A DNA stretch of 56,712 nucleotides from Candidatus Aegiribacteria sp. (GCA_030620995.1 JAUXIK010000013.1:1-56712), one strand, 5' to 3'; counted from the stretch's first letter, positions 7,609-16,028 are shown. Notes: generated from the sequence alone by a model not told the origin. Program-made: numbers and translations.

Positions 7609-9117
7609 TTGGTTTACAGAATAGGTTTTGACAACGAGAAATACCTTGAAGAACAATCGTGTGAGATCCTTTCAAGAGTTCAAAGCTCTGACAGTCGTCT
7701 TTACCTTGAATTCGGCGGAAAGCTCATGTATGACCGTCATGCTTCCAGAGTTCTCCCGGGTTACGATCCAAATGTAAAAATCCGACTTCTGGAGAAACTC
7801 CGTGACAGGGCGGAAATCATACTCTGTATCTACGCCGGTGATATTGAAAAAAGGAAGATCAGGGGAGACTTCGGGATTACATATGACGCCGATGCCCTGA
7901 TGCTCATTGACGGGTTTCGCTCAAGAGGCATCAATCTCAGAGGTGTTGTAATAACAAGATTTGAAAATCAGCCGTCGGCAATCTCATTCGAGAATCTCCT
8001 GAAGCGCCGGGATATAGATGTCTTCAGGCACTACTACACAAAGGGTTACCCAACTGACGTTGATCTTATCGTGAGCCCTGAAGGTTATGGAAGGAACGAT
8101 TATATAGAACCCCTCAAATCTCTTGTGGTTGTTACGGGACCCGGTCCGGGCAGCGGAAAGCTTGCTACCTGTCTTTCGCAGCTTTACCATGATCATAAGA
8201 ACGGAATTTATTCAAATTACGCGAAATTTGAAACCTTCCCTGTCTGGAATCTTCCTTTAAAGCATCCTGTAAACGCAGCGTATGAAGCGGCAACTGCCGA
8301 TCTGCGGGATGTCAACCTGGTGGATCCGTTTCATCTTGATGCTTACGGAAAGGTTGCCATTAACTACAATCGTGATGTTGAGGCTTTTCCTCTGCTCAAG
8401 CGCATACTGGAAAGAATAACGGGAGACAAATCACCTTACGCTTCTCCTACTGATATGGGTGTAAACAGAGCGGGATTCGGCATAACGGATGATGATGTTG
8501 TCAGCGAAGCGGCAAAGCAGGAAATTATCAGAAGATACTTCCGCTACAGCTGCGAATATGCAATGGGACTTGCGGATAAGAATACAGTACAGAAAGTAGA
8601 GCTGCTGATGCGAGATTTTGAACTGTTACCTTCCTGTCGGTCTGTTGTGGCGCCTGCTCTCGATAGGATGCTCTTACAGGAATCCGAGGAAGGCATCGAC
8701 AATGGAAAAGCTGCGGCTATCCTGCTTAAGGACGGCAGTTTTGTCACAGGCACCAGTTCCGATCTTATGCATGCATCGGGTGCTCTTATTCTGAACGCGG
8801 TCAAGAAACTGGCCGGGATCAGCAAGGAGGTACTTCTTCTCTCTCCGGCAACCATCAATTCAATTCGAGAGCTTAAAAAAGTAATGGAAATTTCTACCCT
8901 CAATCTCGACCTTGAAGAGGTTCTTATCGCTCTGAGTGTAAGTTCTGCGACTTCTAAAGCAGCAGAAAGCGCTATGAGAAAGCTTATCGAACTCAGAGGC
9001 TGCGAAGCTCATCTTACTCACATGCCCTCTCCGGGAGACGGAAACGGCTTAAGAAATCTCGGGATAAATGTTACATCTAATCCTGCATTCAGCAGCCAGA
9101 ATCTATATATGAGTTAA
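7609..9117 (+). CDS. DUF1846 (UPF0371) family protein
   Basis: A 502-residue protein that matches the DUF1846 family in length and in features such as the N-terminal IGFDNEKY and LEFGGKL segments and a glycine-rich TGPGPGSGKLATC loop around residue 185 that resembles a nucleotide-binding loop. The family is widespread in anaerobes and structurally characterised members exist, but the biochemical function is not established as far as I know. The start is TTG, chosen because GGAGGGG (7596-7602) precedes it at correct spacing and no in-frame ATG lies nearby. It stands alone between the phosphatase gene and the rpsF operon promoter. Confidence 0.8.
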   Translation: MVYRIGFDNEKYLEEQSCEILSRVQSSDSRLYLEFGGKLMYDRHASRVLPGYDPNVKIRLLEKLRDRAEIILCIYAGDIEKRKIRGDFGITYDADALMLIDGFRSRGINLRGVVITRFENQPSAISFENLLKRRDIDVFRHYYTKGYPTDVDLIVSPEGYGRNDYIEPLKSLVVVTGPGPGSGKLATCLSQLYHDHKNGIYSNYAKFETFPVWNLPLKHPVNAAYEAATADLRDVNLVDPFHLDAYGKVAINYNRDVEAFPLLKRILERITGDKSPYASPTDMGVNRAGFGITDDDVVSEAAKQEIIRRYFRYSCEYAMGLADKNTVQKVELLMRDFELLPSCRSVVAPALDRMLLQESEEGIDNGKAAAILLKDGSFVTGTSSDLMHASGALILNAVKKLAGISKEVLLLSPATINSIRELKKVMEISTLNLDLEEVLIALSVSSATSKAAESAMRKLIELRGCEAHLTHMPSPGDGNGLRNLGINVTSNPAFSSQNLYMS

Positions 9118-9143
9118 ATCCATAAATATTGTCAGTTCAGGAC

Positions 9144-9172
9144 TTGACCTTTGGCTGCAATTGTTTGATTAT
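9144..9172 (+). promoter_or_regulatory. promoter of the rpsF operon
   Basis: TTGACC (9144-9149), 17-base spacer, GATTAT (9167-9172). Transcription would begin near 9180, giving a leader of about 138 nucleotides before rpsF. Confidence 0.55.
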
Positions 9173-9228
9173 TGCCCTGTCGTTTGCTGCGCTCTCATTT
9201 ACGCAGCCCGTAGTAACAAAGGTTACCG

Positions 9229-9273
9229 GACCGGAAGCGATAAGACAAATGTGTTCTGCTGCTCCTTCCGGTC
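9229..9273 (+). promoter_or_regulatory. structured leader RNA of the rpsF operon (possible S6:S18 autoregulatory element)
   Basis: GACCGGAAG (9229-9237) pairs perfectly with CTTCCGGTC (9265-9273), making a 9-bp stem in the untranslated leader about 45 bases before the rpsF start. Leaders of rpsF operons in several phyla bind the S6:S18 complex through a hairpin bearing a CCG element; a CCGG is present here, preceded by a duplicated ACCGG. The exact bulge/loop arrangement of the known motif has not been confirmed, so this is a candidate only. Confidence 0.4.
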
Positions 9274-9317
9274 GGTTATGCTTTGCGTTTAACCCGTACC
9301 TGGAAGGAGTTTCTGGT

Positions 9318-9689
9318 TTGCGAGACTATGAAACTGTAATAATATGGAGTTCCAGTATTCCCGAAGTTGATCTCGAAAAAGAGCACGATCATGTTGTTGA
9401 GATCATCAAAGGGAATAAAGGCGAGTACAAAGGCTCTGACAAATGGGGTCGGCGTATGCTTGCCTATCCTATTAAAAAACAGACAGAAGGAATCTACCAT
9501 TTCATTAAATGGAATGGAGAAACTGACATCATCGGTTCAATCGACAAACATCTGAAAATTCATGAAGGTTGTATCAGGTATGCAACCCTTCGCTTGGATG
9601 ATGAAGCAGTACCTTCAGTCAATTCATTTGACGACTTTGACAGTGGCGATAAGGAGGTGAATGTAAATAATGGATCTGAGGATGCCTAA
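9318..9689 (+). CDS. rpsF: 30S ribosomal protein S6
   Basis: The family alignment begins at (M)RDYETVIIW, so the start is the TTG at 9318, placed 8 bases after GGAAGGAG (9302-9309); the frame is open further upstream to 9129 but that part is leader RNA. The 123-residue product has the S6 ferredoxin-like fold signature: DKWGRRMLAYPIKK followed by GIYHFIKW. It binds 16S rRNA together with S18, encoded three genes downstream. The C-terminus is an acidic tail of the kind common in this family. The end overlaps ssb by 20 bases. Confidence 0.9.
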   Translation: MRDYETVIIWSSSIPEVDLEKEHDHVVEIIKGNKGEYKGSDKWGRRMLAYPIKKQTEGIYHFIKWNGETDIIGSIDKHLKIHEGCIRYATLRLDDEAVPSVNSFDDFDSGDKEVNVNNGSEDA

Positions 9690-10128
9690 TATCAATAAGG
9701 TTATCATCTCCGGAAACCTTGTCAGAGACCCTGACACAAGAATCCTTGAAAACGGAACACATCTCGCAAAAATGTCTATCGCCAATAACCAGCGTTACCG
9801 TGACAGGAACGGCGAGTGGCAGGAAAAGACCTGCTATGTAAACATCATTGCCTGGCGGAAGACCGCTGAACTTGTCGGCGAATTCTGTCGGAAGGGCTCT
9901 CCCGTTATGGTGGAAGGCGAACTTGTCTACAATTCATGGGAAGACAGAGACGGAAACCAGAGGAGCAGACTGGAGATAAATGCCAGAAGGATTCAATTCC
10001 TTGAGCGCAGAGGTCAGGATTCCTCTTATCAGGACCATCCGAATGAACAGAACGGGAAAAATTCTTCAGAAGGAAATGAACTCTCCGAGTCCAGACCCAT
10101 GACTCCGGATGATGACATTCCGTTTTAG
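9670..10128 (+). CDS. ssb: single-stranded DNA-binding protein
   Basis: A 152-residue SSB: N-terminal OB fold (NKVIISGNLVRDP, then WQEKTCYVNIIAWRKTAE, GSPVMVEGEL) occupying residues 1-110, a flexible polar linker, and the acidic tip DDDIPF that recruits replication and repair partners. AAGGAGGTG at 9652-9660 sits before the ATG at 9670. A second ATG at 9682 is possible. Position between rpsF and rpsR is the standard bacterial arrangement. Confidence 0.93.
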   Translation: MDLRMPNINKVIISGNLVRDPDTRILENGTHLAKMSIANNQRYRDRNGEWQEKTCYVNIIAWRKTAELVGEFCRKGSPVMVEGELVYNSWEDRDGNQRSRLEINARRIQFLERRGQDSSYQDHPNEQNGKNSSEGNELSESRPMTPDDDIPF

Positions 10129-10133
10129 ATATC

Positions 10134-10487
10134 ATGACTGTCCCTCACGAAATGCCTGAGCTTAATTTCATCATTTTCACAGGCACGGTGGAACGTATTG
10201 AAGAACTCTCTCTTACCAGGTACAATATCTTTGTGATCAGGTTTGAAGTTGAGAATACGGTAACTTTTGCTACCGGAACCGCAGACGCAAGAAAAACATC
10301 CTCTATTCTCTCAGTTGAGGCCTGGGGTAACCTGGCAGAGGAAATAGACAGGCGTATAGAGAAAGGTTCTCAGGTTCTGGTTGAGGGCAGTCTTGTCAGC
10401 AGATCGTACGAAGACAGATCAAAGGGATTACATCACAGGATGATCGTAAAAGCATCCAGCGTTGAATCGCTGGGAGCCAGATCATGA
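10134..10487 (+). CDS. SSB-like OB-fold protein lacking the acidic tail
   Basis: A 117-residue second OB-fold protein immediately after ssb. The segments IIFTGTVERIEEL, LSVEAWGNLAEEI and GSQVLVEGSLVSR follow the SSB pattern (the same WxxLAE...GxxVxVEG register), but the protein stops after the fold and has no DDDIPF-type tip. This makes it either a divergent SSB paralogue or a PriB-like primosomal protein, which arose from SSB and also sits next to rpsR in some bacteria. The 5-base spacing from ssb indicates co-translation. Confidence 0.7.
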   Translation: MTVPHEMPELNFIIFTGTVERIEELSLTRYNIFVIRFEVENTVTFATGTADARKTSSILSVEAWGNLAEEIDRRIEKGSQVLVEGSLVSRSYEDRSKGLHHRMIVKASSVESLGARS

Positions 10488-10508
10488 AGACCAGCAGGAG
10501 GAAATGAT

Positions 10509-10766
10509 TTGGTCACAAAAAAAAGAATGAAGAAAAAGAGCAGCAAATTCGGACGCAAAAAGAAGTGCCGTTTTTGCGGAAATCCACAACTGGAAATATC
10601 ATATAAGAACGATAAGATGCTCCAGAGACACATCTCAGACAGAGGAAAAATCATCGCCAGAAGAGTCACCGGTAACTGTGCTAAACATCAGAGAAAAATC
10701 GCAAATGCCATCAAGGTGGCAAGATTCTTTGCCTTGCTTCCCTATGTAAGGGAACACTACAGATAA
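10509..10766 (+). CDS. rpsR: 30S ribosomal protein S18
   Basis: An 85-residue S18 with CRFCGN near the N-terminus and CAKHQRK later, giving the four zinc-ligand candidates of the C+ form of S18. The basic N-terminal KKKSSKFGRKKK and the C-terminal ALLPYVREHY are typical. The start is TTG, with AGGAGG at 10495-10500 eight bases upstream; the internal ATG at residue 7 is an alternative. It is the partner of S6 from the same operon. Confidence 0.92.
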   Translation: MVTKKRMKKKSSKFGRKKKCRFCGNPQLEISYKNDKMLQRHISDRGKIIARRVTGNCAKHQRKIANAIKVARFFALLPYVREHYR

Positions 10767-10788
10767 GGTCGTCAGCAGGCTCAGAAAA

Positions 10789-11667
10789 ATGGAACAGACT
10801 TTTAAAAGGACAGGGACAGGATTCTTCGGGATCATAGCTCTGGGTATTCTTCTGATTCTAATTGGTATCCCTTTTGTGGGAATGACCATTATGACGATGA
10901 TGCTCTCGATCTCAGGTTCTCGAGCAGCATTACCGCTGGCGGTTGTCACTCTTGTCGGAGTATACCTGATATCGGATTTTGCAGGAGCATTAATAGCTGC
11001 AACCGGTTCGGGTTTGCTTGCCGCTGGAATCAGGTCAGGAAGAAGCCTTGAGTTCTCAACCATGTTTGCTTCTGGGGCAGCAGCCATAACATCAATTTTC
11101 GGGACGATATTGATGCCCGGTCAATCCTTCCTATCTCAGGAAAATATGGAAGCACTGTCACTGATCTACAGATCGGCTGGTTTAAGCTCTTCTGAGATAG
11201 CGACGATCCTGAATCTTCTTCTTTACATCCTGCCATCTCTACTGGCTATATGGGCTGTTACCGGTACTGTCGCAGCGGCAGTCGCGGTCCGATTAGTAAA
11301 TCAACGCAGGAAAGAACCATTAAAAATCATCACTCTGGGAATGGACATCCGGCTTGGTCTGTTGCCTGCATGGATCATGATAGCTGCTCTTTCCGCTAAT
11401 CTTATCGGCGGCGAGCTTCCACCATACGTTCAACAGGCAGCTGTAAACATTTCCCTTTTCATGATTCTGCCGTATTCTCTGGTTGGTTTCGGTATCTTCA
11501 GGATTGCTCTGCGCAGTTTCCCAATGCTGCTTCTGGCAGCTGTCCCGCTTGCGATTATTTTTCCCCCTGCGATGATATGCATTCTTGCGCTGTCTGGTAT
11601 AATGGACACATGGTTTGATTTCAGACTGCGACTTAAAAAATATTTGGAAAGGAAAACACAGGAATGA
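10789..11667 (+). CDS. DUF2232-like polytopic membrane protein
   Basis: A 292-residue protein with about eight hydrophobic helices. Its position between rpsR and rplI and its topology match the DUF2232 (YybS-like) family, whose members resemble membrane components of substrate-capture (S-component) proteins but lack a firm function. The assignment rests on synteny plus topology, not on a diagnostic motif. The stop overlaps the rplI start by 4 bases (ATGA), so the two are translationally coupled. Confidence 0.6.
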   Translation: MEQTFKRTGTGFFGIIALGILLILIGIPFVGMTIMTMMLSISGSRAALPLAVVTLVGVYLISDFAGALIAATGSGLLAAGIRSGRSLEFSTMFASGAAAITSIFGTILMPGQSFLSQENMEALSLIYRSAGLSSSEIATILNLLLYILPSLLAIWAVTGTVAAAVAVRLVNQRRKEPLKIITLGMDIRLGLLPAWIMIAALSANLIGGELPPYVQQAAVNISLFMILPYSLVGFGIFRIALRSFPMLLLAAVPLAIIFPPAMICILALSGIMDTWFDFRLRLKKYLERKTQE

Positions 11668-12113
11668 AAGTACTTCTAATGAAGAGTGTTGAAGATCTGG
11701 GCATTGGAGGTGAAGTTGTGAATGTCGCCAATGGTTACGCGAGAAATTTTCTGTTTCCAAGAAATCTGGCAATAAAGGCAACTCCTTCAGCTGTGAAATC
11801 CGCCCTGCTCTATCGCACCAAAGCTCTGGAGGAACAGGCAGAAACCATCAATCAATCGGAACAGCTCGCTGAGAAGCTCAAAGGATTCATTATTGAAATC
11901 GCTGCTTCTGCTGATGACAGCGGACATCTTTATGGAAGCATTACCGAGAAGCAGATTTCTGCCGTTCTGAAAGAGGCAGGATTTGATATAGACGCTGAAC
12001 ACGTTCTCCTGAGTGAGCATATTAAGGAAACGGGTGACTTCCCCCTTTCAGTGAAAATATATGGAGATATTCGCTCCGAAATCATCGTAAAGATTCTACC
12101 TGAAAAGGATTAG
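11664..12113 (+). CDS. rplI: 50S ribosomal protein L9
   Basis: A 149-residue L9: N-terminal domain with VEDLGIGGEVVNVANGYARNFLFP pattern (the G-rich rRNA-binding loop and NxLxP), a long connecting helix around residues 45-75, and the C-terminal globular domain containing DSGHLYGSIT. Length equals the usual 147-150. AAAGGAAAACACAGGA precedes the ATG. It ends with TAG, which shows that TAG is a normal stop codon in this genome. Confidence 0.95.
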   Translation: MKVLLMKSVEDLGIGGEVVNVANGYARNFLFPRNLAIKATPSAVKSALLYRTKALEEQAETINQSEQLAEKLKGFIIEIAASADDSGHLYGSITEKQISAVLKEAGFDIDAEHVLLSEHIKETGDFPLSVKIYGDIRSEIIVKILPEKD

Positions 12114-12118
12114 TATTC

Positions 12119-13132
12119 TTGCGAATTCTTGCAGTAGAAACATCGTGTGACGATTCCGCGGTTGCACTGCTTGAGAACAGCAGTGTAATCGCGGAGAGGG
12201 TATACAGCCAGAGTATTCATTCGAAACATGGCGGTGTTGTCCCTGAACTTGCTTCCAGACAGCACATCGAGATACTTCCGGGTCTTGTGAAGGAGGTTCT
12301 TTCAGAGTCCGGAATAAACACTCTCCGTAAAATTGATGCTTTTGCGGCAACAGCGGGACCCGGTCTTGTAGGCTCTCTTCTTGTAGGACTATCCTGGACG
12401 AAAGCCGCTGCCTTCGCATCCGGAAAACAATTTCTCGGAATTAATCATCTCTCAGCTCACATTCATACTCATTACAAAGGACCGGATTCCGTGAACTTTC
12501 CGGCAGTTGCCCTGCTGGTCTCCGGAGGGCACACCTGTCTTTTCAACATGAAATCCTGGACCCGGGCAGTTCTTCTTGGTTCAACAAGAGACGACGCGGC
12601 AGGAGAAGCTTTTGACAAGTCTGCAAAACTTGCGGGTCTTGGATATCCCGGCGGAGAGGCTCTGGAAAAGGCTGCGATCGATGGGAACCCTGCTAATGTA
12701 CCGCTGCCTTCTCCTCTGTCAGACCCGGCTCTTCCGGAGTTCAGTTTCAGTGGTCTCAAGACGGCTGTAAGATTGCAATGGGAAAGCGGCGCCGACCTTG
12801 CGGATCTTGCTGCTTCTTTTCAGAAGGTCGTTGTTGATATCCTTGTTTCGAAGTTACTTTTTCAGGCGGATCGTTCCGGCGCAGTAAGTATCCTTGCAGC
12901 CGGCGGTGTTACTGCAAACAATCTGCTCAGAAATCGATTGAGAGAAGAATGTGAGAAAAGGGGTATTTCCCTCTTTCTGCCCGAAAGAAGATATACCACT
13001 GATAATGCTGTTATGGTTGGAAGGGCTGCTTTCGCTGTCCTTCGTGAAAAGCCTTCCGCTTGTTCTTCTCTGTCATGTAACGCATTCTCAAGATGGTCAG
13101 GTACTATTCTCAAACCGCTGTGCTGTACGTAA
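12119..13132 (+). CDS. tsaD: tRNA N6-adenosine threonylcarbamoyltransferase TsaD
   Basis: A 337-residue ASKHA-fold enzyme that transfers threonylcarbamoyl from TC-AMP to A37 of ANN-decoding tRNAs together with TsaB and TsaE. The family signature is complete: ILAVETSCDD at the N-terminus, the iron-binding NHLSAHIHTH (His pair), LLVSGGHT, GYPGGE and AAGGVTANN. The start is TTG 5 bases after the rplI stop; ribosome-binding signal is weak (AAAAGGATT), suggesting coupling to rplI. The C-terminal 20 residues, rich in Cys and Ser, are unlike the usual ending and may be lineage-specific. Confidence 0.93.
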   Translation: MRILAVETSCDDSAVALLENSSVIAERVYSQSIHSKHGGVVPELASRQHIEILPGLVKEVLSESGINTLRKIDAFAATAGPGLVGSLLVGLSWTKAAAFASGKQFLGINHLSAHIHTHYKGPDSVNFPAVALLVSGGHTCLFNMKSWTRAVLLGSTRDDAAGEAFDKSAKLAGLGYPGGEALEKAAIDGNPANVPLPSPLSDPALPEFSFSGLKTAVRLQWESGADLADLAASFQKVVVDILVSKLLFQADRSGAVSILAAGGVTANNLLRNRLREECEKRGISLFLPERRYTTDNAVMVGRAAFAVLREKPSACSSLSCNAFSRWSGTILKPLCCT

Positions 13133-13186
13133 TTCATACTGTTATAATCATGCAGGTTCAATTCTATTGTTCAGGGAGAATAATCT

Positions 13187-13558
13187 ATGAATTCCAATAC
13201 TTCTCAGGGTATTGATATTGTAAGTATCAGTAGAATAGAGAAAGCTGTTCAGCGAAGCGGAGATCGATTTCTTCATCGTATATTTACATCGGATGAGCTT
13301 CTTTTTCACATCGATTACGGCTTTCTTGCAACACGTTTCGCCGCAAAGGAAGCTTTTTTCAAGGCGCTGGGGACCGGTATTTCCGGGGGGATCCGATGGC
13401 ATGATTTCGCTCTGCCTCCTGAATCTGAAGATATCCTCAGACCGGAAGTATCAGGAGTATCATACGAATTGCTTGGGGGTCGGAGAGTTCTTGTCAGTGT
13501 TTCAAAAACAACGAGGACCGCAACAGCGATAATAGTGCTTGAGGGGAATGGAGAATAG
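13187..13558 (+). CDS. acpS: holo-[acyl-carrier-protein] synthase
   Basis: A 123-residue 4'-phosphopantetheinyl transferase of the AcpS type. The two Mg-binding motifs are present: GIDIVSISRI (Asp) near the N-terminus and RFAAKEAFFKALG (Glu) near residue 55. It transfers phosphopantetheine from CoA to ACP for fatty-acid synthesis. GGGAG precedes the ATG. A TATAAT hexamer lies at 13143-13148 in the 54-base gap after tsaD but without a good -35, so an internal promoter is uncertain. Neighbouring nnr is a frequent partner of acpS. Confidence 0.92.
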   Translation: MNSNTSQGIDIVSISRIEKAVQRSGDRFLHRIFTSDELLFHIDYGFLATRFAAKEAFFKALGTGISGGIRWHDFALPPESEDILRPEVSGVSYELLGGRRVLVSVSKTTRTATAIIVLEGNGE

Positions 13559-13560
13559 GT

Positions 13561-15108
13561 ATGAGATACTGGGTTACACCGTTAGAGATGACGAAATTCG
13601 ATACCAGGGCCATCGAAGCAGGAACTCCCGGCGATGTTCTGATGGAGAGGGCGGGTACATCCGCCGCTCTCGCCGCGATGTCAATGACTCAACCTGACCA
13701 GGGCCCTGTCCAGGTCTGGTGCGGTCCCGGAAACAACGGAGGAGACGGACTTGTTCTCGCCAGACATTTGAAGAAAAGGGGCTATGAAGTCTGCGCTGTT
13801 CTTGCAACTACTGCGGGAAAGAGCCTTTCTCATAACTGTCAGTCCAATCTTAGCCGCTTTATTCAGGCCGGAGGAAAAGTTCTTTCTCCGCAGAAACTGG
13901 AAACCCTGCCTGACTTTCCTGCCCTGGTTGTTGATTCCCTGCTTGGTACAGGTTTTAATGGCGAGCTGAAAGGCATATTTGCCAAGTGTACTGACGTGAT
14001 GAGAAATTACCATTACAAAATTCTCGCAATTGATACTCCTACAGGTATTAACGGCAAAACCGGCTGCGCTGATCCTCATACTCTTCGAGCAGATGCTACA
14101 GTAACTTTCGCAGCTCCCAAAGCTGGTTTGCTTTTCCCGCCGGGGTGTGGTTACACAGGAAGAATTCTGGTCTCGGATATAGGAATAGATATCGATCATG
14201 TTAAAGAACGGATGGTTCTCGGTCTGAGTGACGCTTTTACCCTTCTGCCTGATCGACCTGCAGACGCACATAAGGGAACTTTCGGCAGGCTTCTGCTCAT
14301 CGGGGGTTCCGAGAATATGCCGGGAGCTCCTCAGCTTATGTCTCTGGGAGCTCTCCGATCCGGAGCAGGGCTTGTTTTTCTATCTGTTCCCCTTCCGGCC
14401 CATCCTTCCATTTCCGGAAGAATTCCCGAAGTTCTCAGTTCCTACTTCCTTCCGGGAGATCCCTCTGGTTTGCCGAAACATGAAGAGTTCGACGCCATCG
14501 CCATAGGTCCCGGAATGGGAACCAGTTCTGCAACCATGAAAATCGTTTCCTATATACTACAGAACTGGAACATTCCTCTTGTGCTTGATGCTGACGCTCT
14601 CAATGTCCTGCATGATCCTGTGAGCCAGCTGAGTAAATACAAGGGGTCTCTATTGATAACACCACATCCCGGAGAGCTTTCCAGAATAACGAAATGCGAT
14701 GCTTCAAATATAGAGAGCAGGTCTGAAGCTGCCGCGAAACTGTCTGCTGCTTCTGGAGCCACTGTACTCCTCAAGGGGAAACCTTCCATGGTTTTCAACC
14801 CGGATGGGGAATGCTGTCTAATTCCAACCGGGAACAGCGGCCTGGCGACAGGGGGGAGCGGTGATGTTCTTACCGGCATAACATCCTCACTCATGGCACA
14901 GGGGCTGAAACCTTTTGAGGCAGCTATGCTTGGCGCATATGTACACGGCCTGTCGGCTGATATTGCTGTCGAGAACTTTTCAGAACGATCTCTGATTCCC
15001 TCCGACGTTATTTCGTATATGGGCAGGGCGTTCCGGACAATTGAAAATGGCTGCCATAGCGAATTACTTACGCCCGGAGGAAAATGGAGAAGAGAGTATG
15101 CTTACTGA
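13561..15108 (+). CDS. nnr: bifunctional NAD(P)H-hydrate epimerase / ADP-dependent dehydratase
   Basis: A 515-residue fusion that repairs hydrated NADH and NADPH. The N-terminal YjeF-type epimerase half (about 1-215) has GPGNNGGDGLVLARHL and the TPTGING element; the C-terminal ribokinase-like dehydratase half (about 225-515) has HKGTFGRLLLIGGS, TPHPGE and the nucleotide-binding ATGGSGDVLTG. Both active halves look intact. The start lies 2 bases after acpS, a conserved arrangement. The stop overlaps the next gene by 11 bases. Confidence 0.92.
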   Translation: MRYWVTPLEMTKFDTRAIEAGTPGDVLMERAGTSAALAAMSMTQPDQGPVQVWCGPGNNGGDGLVLARHLKKRGYEVCAVLATTAGKSLSHNCQSNLSRFIQAGGKVLSPQKLETLPDFPALVVDSLLGTGFNGELKGIFAKCTDVMRNYHYKILAIDTPTGINGKTGCADPHTLRADATVTFAAPKAGLLFPPGCGYTGRILVSDIGIDIDHVKERMVLGLSDAFTLLPDRPADAHKGTFGRLLLIGGSENMPGAPQLMSLGALRSGAGLVFLSVPLPAHPSISGRIPEVLSSYFLPGDPSGLPKHEEFDAIAIGPGMGTSSATMKIVSYILQNWNIPLVLDADALNVLHDPVSQLSKYKGSLLITPHPGELSRITKCDASNIESRSEAAAKLSAASGATVLLKGKPSMVFNPDGECCLIPTGNSGLATGGSGDVLTGITSSLMAQGLKPFEAAMLGAYVHGLSADIAVENFSERSLIPSDVISYMGRAFRTIENGCHSELLTPGGKWRREYAY

Positions 15109-15655
15109 CAGAGCAGAAGCTCTGGAATTGCTTGAAACCCATCTGGGAAACATTAATCTCATTCGTCACTGCCTTGCCTCTGAGGCCGTCCTTCGAGCGT
15201 TGGCAGAAGACAGAGGCGAAGATCCCGATCTCTGGGGAATAACCGGCCTTCTTCATGATATTGATTACGAACTCACTTCAAACGATCCTGTAAAACACGG
15301 CATGGTCGCGGCGGAGATGCTGGCTGATTACCTTCCTTCCGAATCAATCCACGCTATTCAGTCTCACAACGCTTTGCATACCGGTATAGAAAGAGCTTCT
15401 GATTTCGACCATCTTCTTGCGGCGGGGGAATCTATCACCGGGCTTATCGTCGCTGTCGCTCTTGTTTACCCGGACAGGAAACTGGCTTCCGTCAAAACAA
15501 AATCTGTTCTTAAACGGATGAACATGTCAGCCTTTGCCAGATCTGTTCCCAGAGATACCATAAGGGAATGCTCAAAGGCTGGATATGATCTTGATGTTTT
15601 TGTCGCTCTTGCACTTGACGCAATGAAGGGTATCGCTGAGAACATAGGTCTCTAA
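15098..15655 (+). CDS. HD-domain phosphohydrolase-like protein
   Basis: A 185-residue protein of the HD superfamily: a His in LIRHCLASE, then GLLHDIDYE giving the HD doublet, and SHNALH later supply metal-ligand candidates. Similar small HD proteins hydrolyse phosphate esters or nucleotides; the substrate is unknown. The start at 15098 is preferred because GGAGAAGAG precedes it; longer frames from 15041 or 15084 lie within nnr. It is the last gene of the rpsF-to-nnr run. Confidence 0.75.
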   Translation: MLTDRAEALELLETHLGNINLIRHCLASEAVLRALAEDRGEDPDLWGITGLLHDIDYELTSNDPVKHGMVAAEMLADYLPSESIHAIQSHNALHTGIERASDFDHLLAAGESITGLIVAVALVYPDRKLASVKTKSVLKRMNMSAFARSVPRDTIRECSKAGYDLDVFVALALDAMKGIAENIGL

Positions 15656-15844
15656 TAATATCTGCTTCTGAAATAAGTAAGCATGCTGGATACATATTCT
15701 CTGAATGAGAGTCTGATCGATAACTTTTCCGACCGATCTTCTTCCTTCCAGCGCCTCCAGAGTGGAAAAGCTGTCTCGCCTAATTCAATTTCAGAAAATA
15801 GGGAATTCTATTTGTCGCTGACTGACATTCTAACTAGACGGTGA
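15656..15844. other. intergenic stretch with no supported gene
   Basis: Together with the relic that follows, this makes a 421-base gap between the HD gene and iorB. On the plus strand a 53-codon frame (ATG at 15683, stop at 15842-15844) is open but has no ribosome-binding site and no recognisable similarity. I see no RNA gene, promoter or terminator here. Confidence 0.5.
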
Positions 15845-16009
15845 TCATCCTCCCATTATCGTGAGAACACCTGTTGCTTCCTTAAGCCTTTTCACTACTT
15901 CGCTGTATTTCCTGTGGAAACCTGTGGTGGTTCCAAATGCCAGGATATCCGGCTTTTTTTCCCGCACAATGTCTGTAAGATCCTTCATGTTGCCTTTACT
16001 GCCGGGATA
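15845..16009 (-). pseudogene. relic of a B12-binding radical SAM gene
   Basis: The minus strand encodes about 54 residues between two stops, including KPDILAFGTTTGFHRKYSEV, then VKRLKE and TIMGG. This is the pattern of the cobalamin-binding domain of B12-dependent radical SAM proteins (PD(I/V)xxFSxxTG, then lK, then GGPHPT), but the frame stops exactly after the second Gly of the GGPHPT element and is also closed upstream by TAA at 16010-16012. No CxxxCxxC radical SAM motif is nearby. An ATG occurs at 15988, giving a 47-codon frame. It is best read as a deleted gene fragment. Confidence 0.6.
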
Positions 16010-16028
16010 TTATTCTTAATTAAAGCAC

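Noticed and set aside
9129..9317. Start of rpsF at 9129
   Set aside because: The extra 63 residues do not belong to S6, overlap the promoter and leader hairpin, and a TTG with a strong ribosome-binding site lies at 9318.
15683..15844. 53-codon plus-strand frame
   Set aside because: No ribosome-binding site, no recognisable similarity, and it lies in a decaying intergenic gap.
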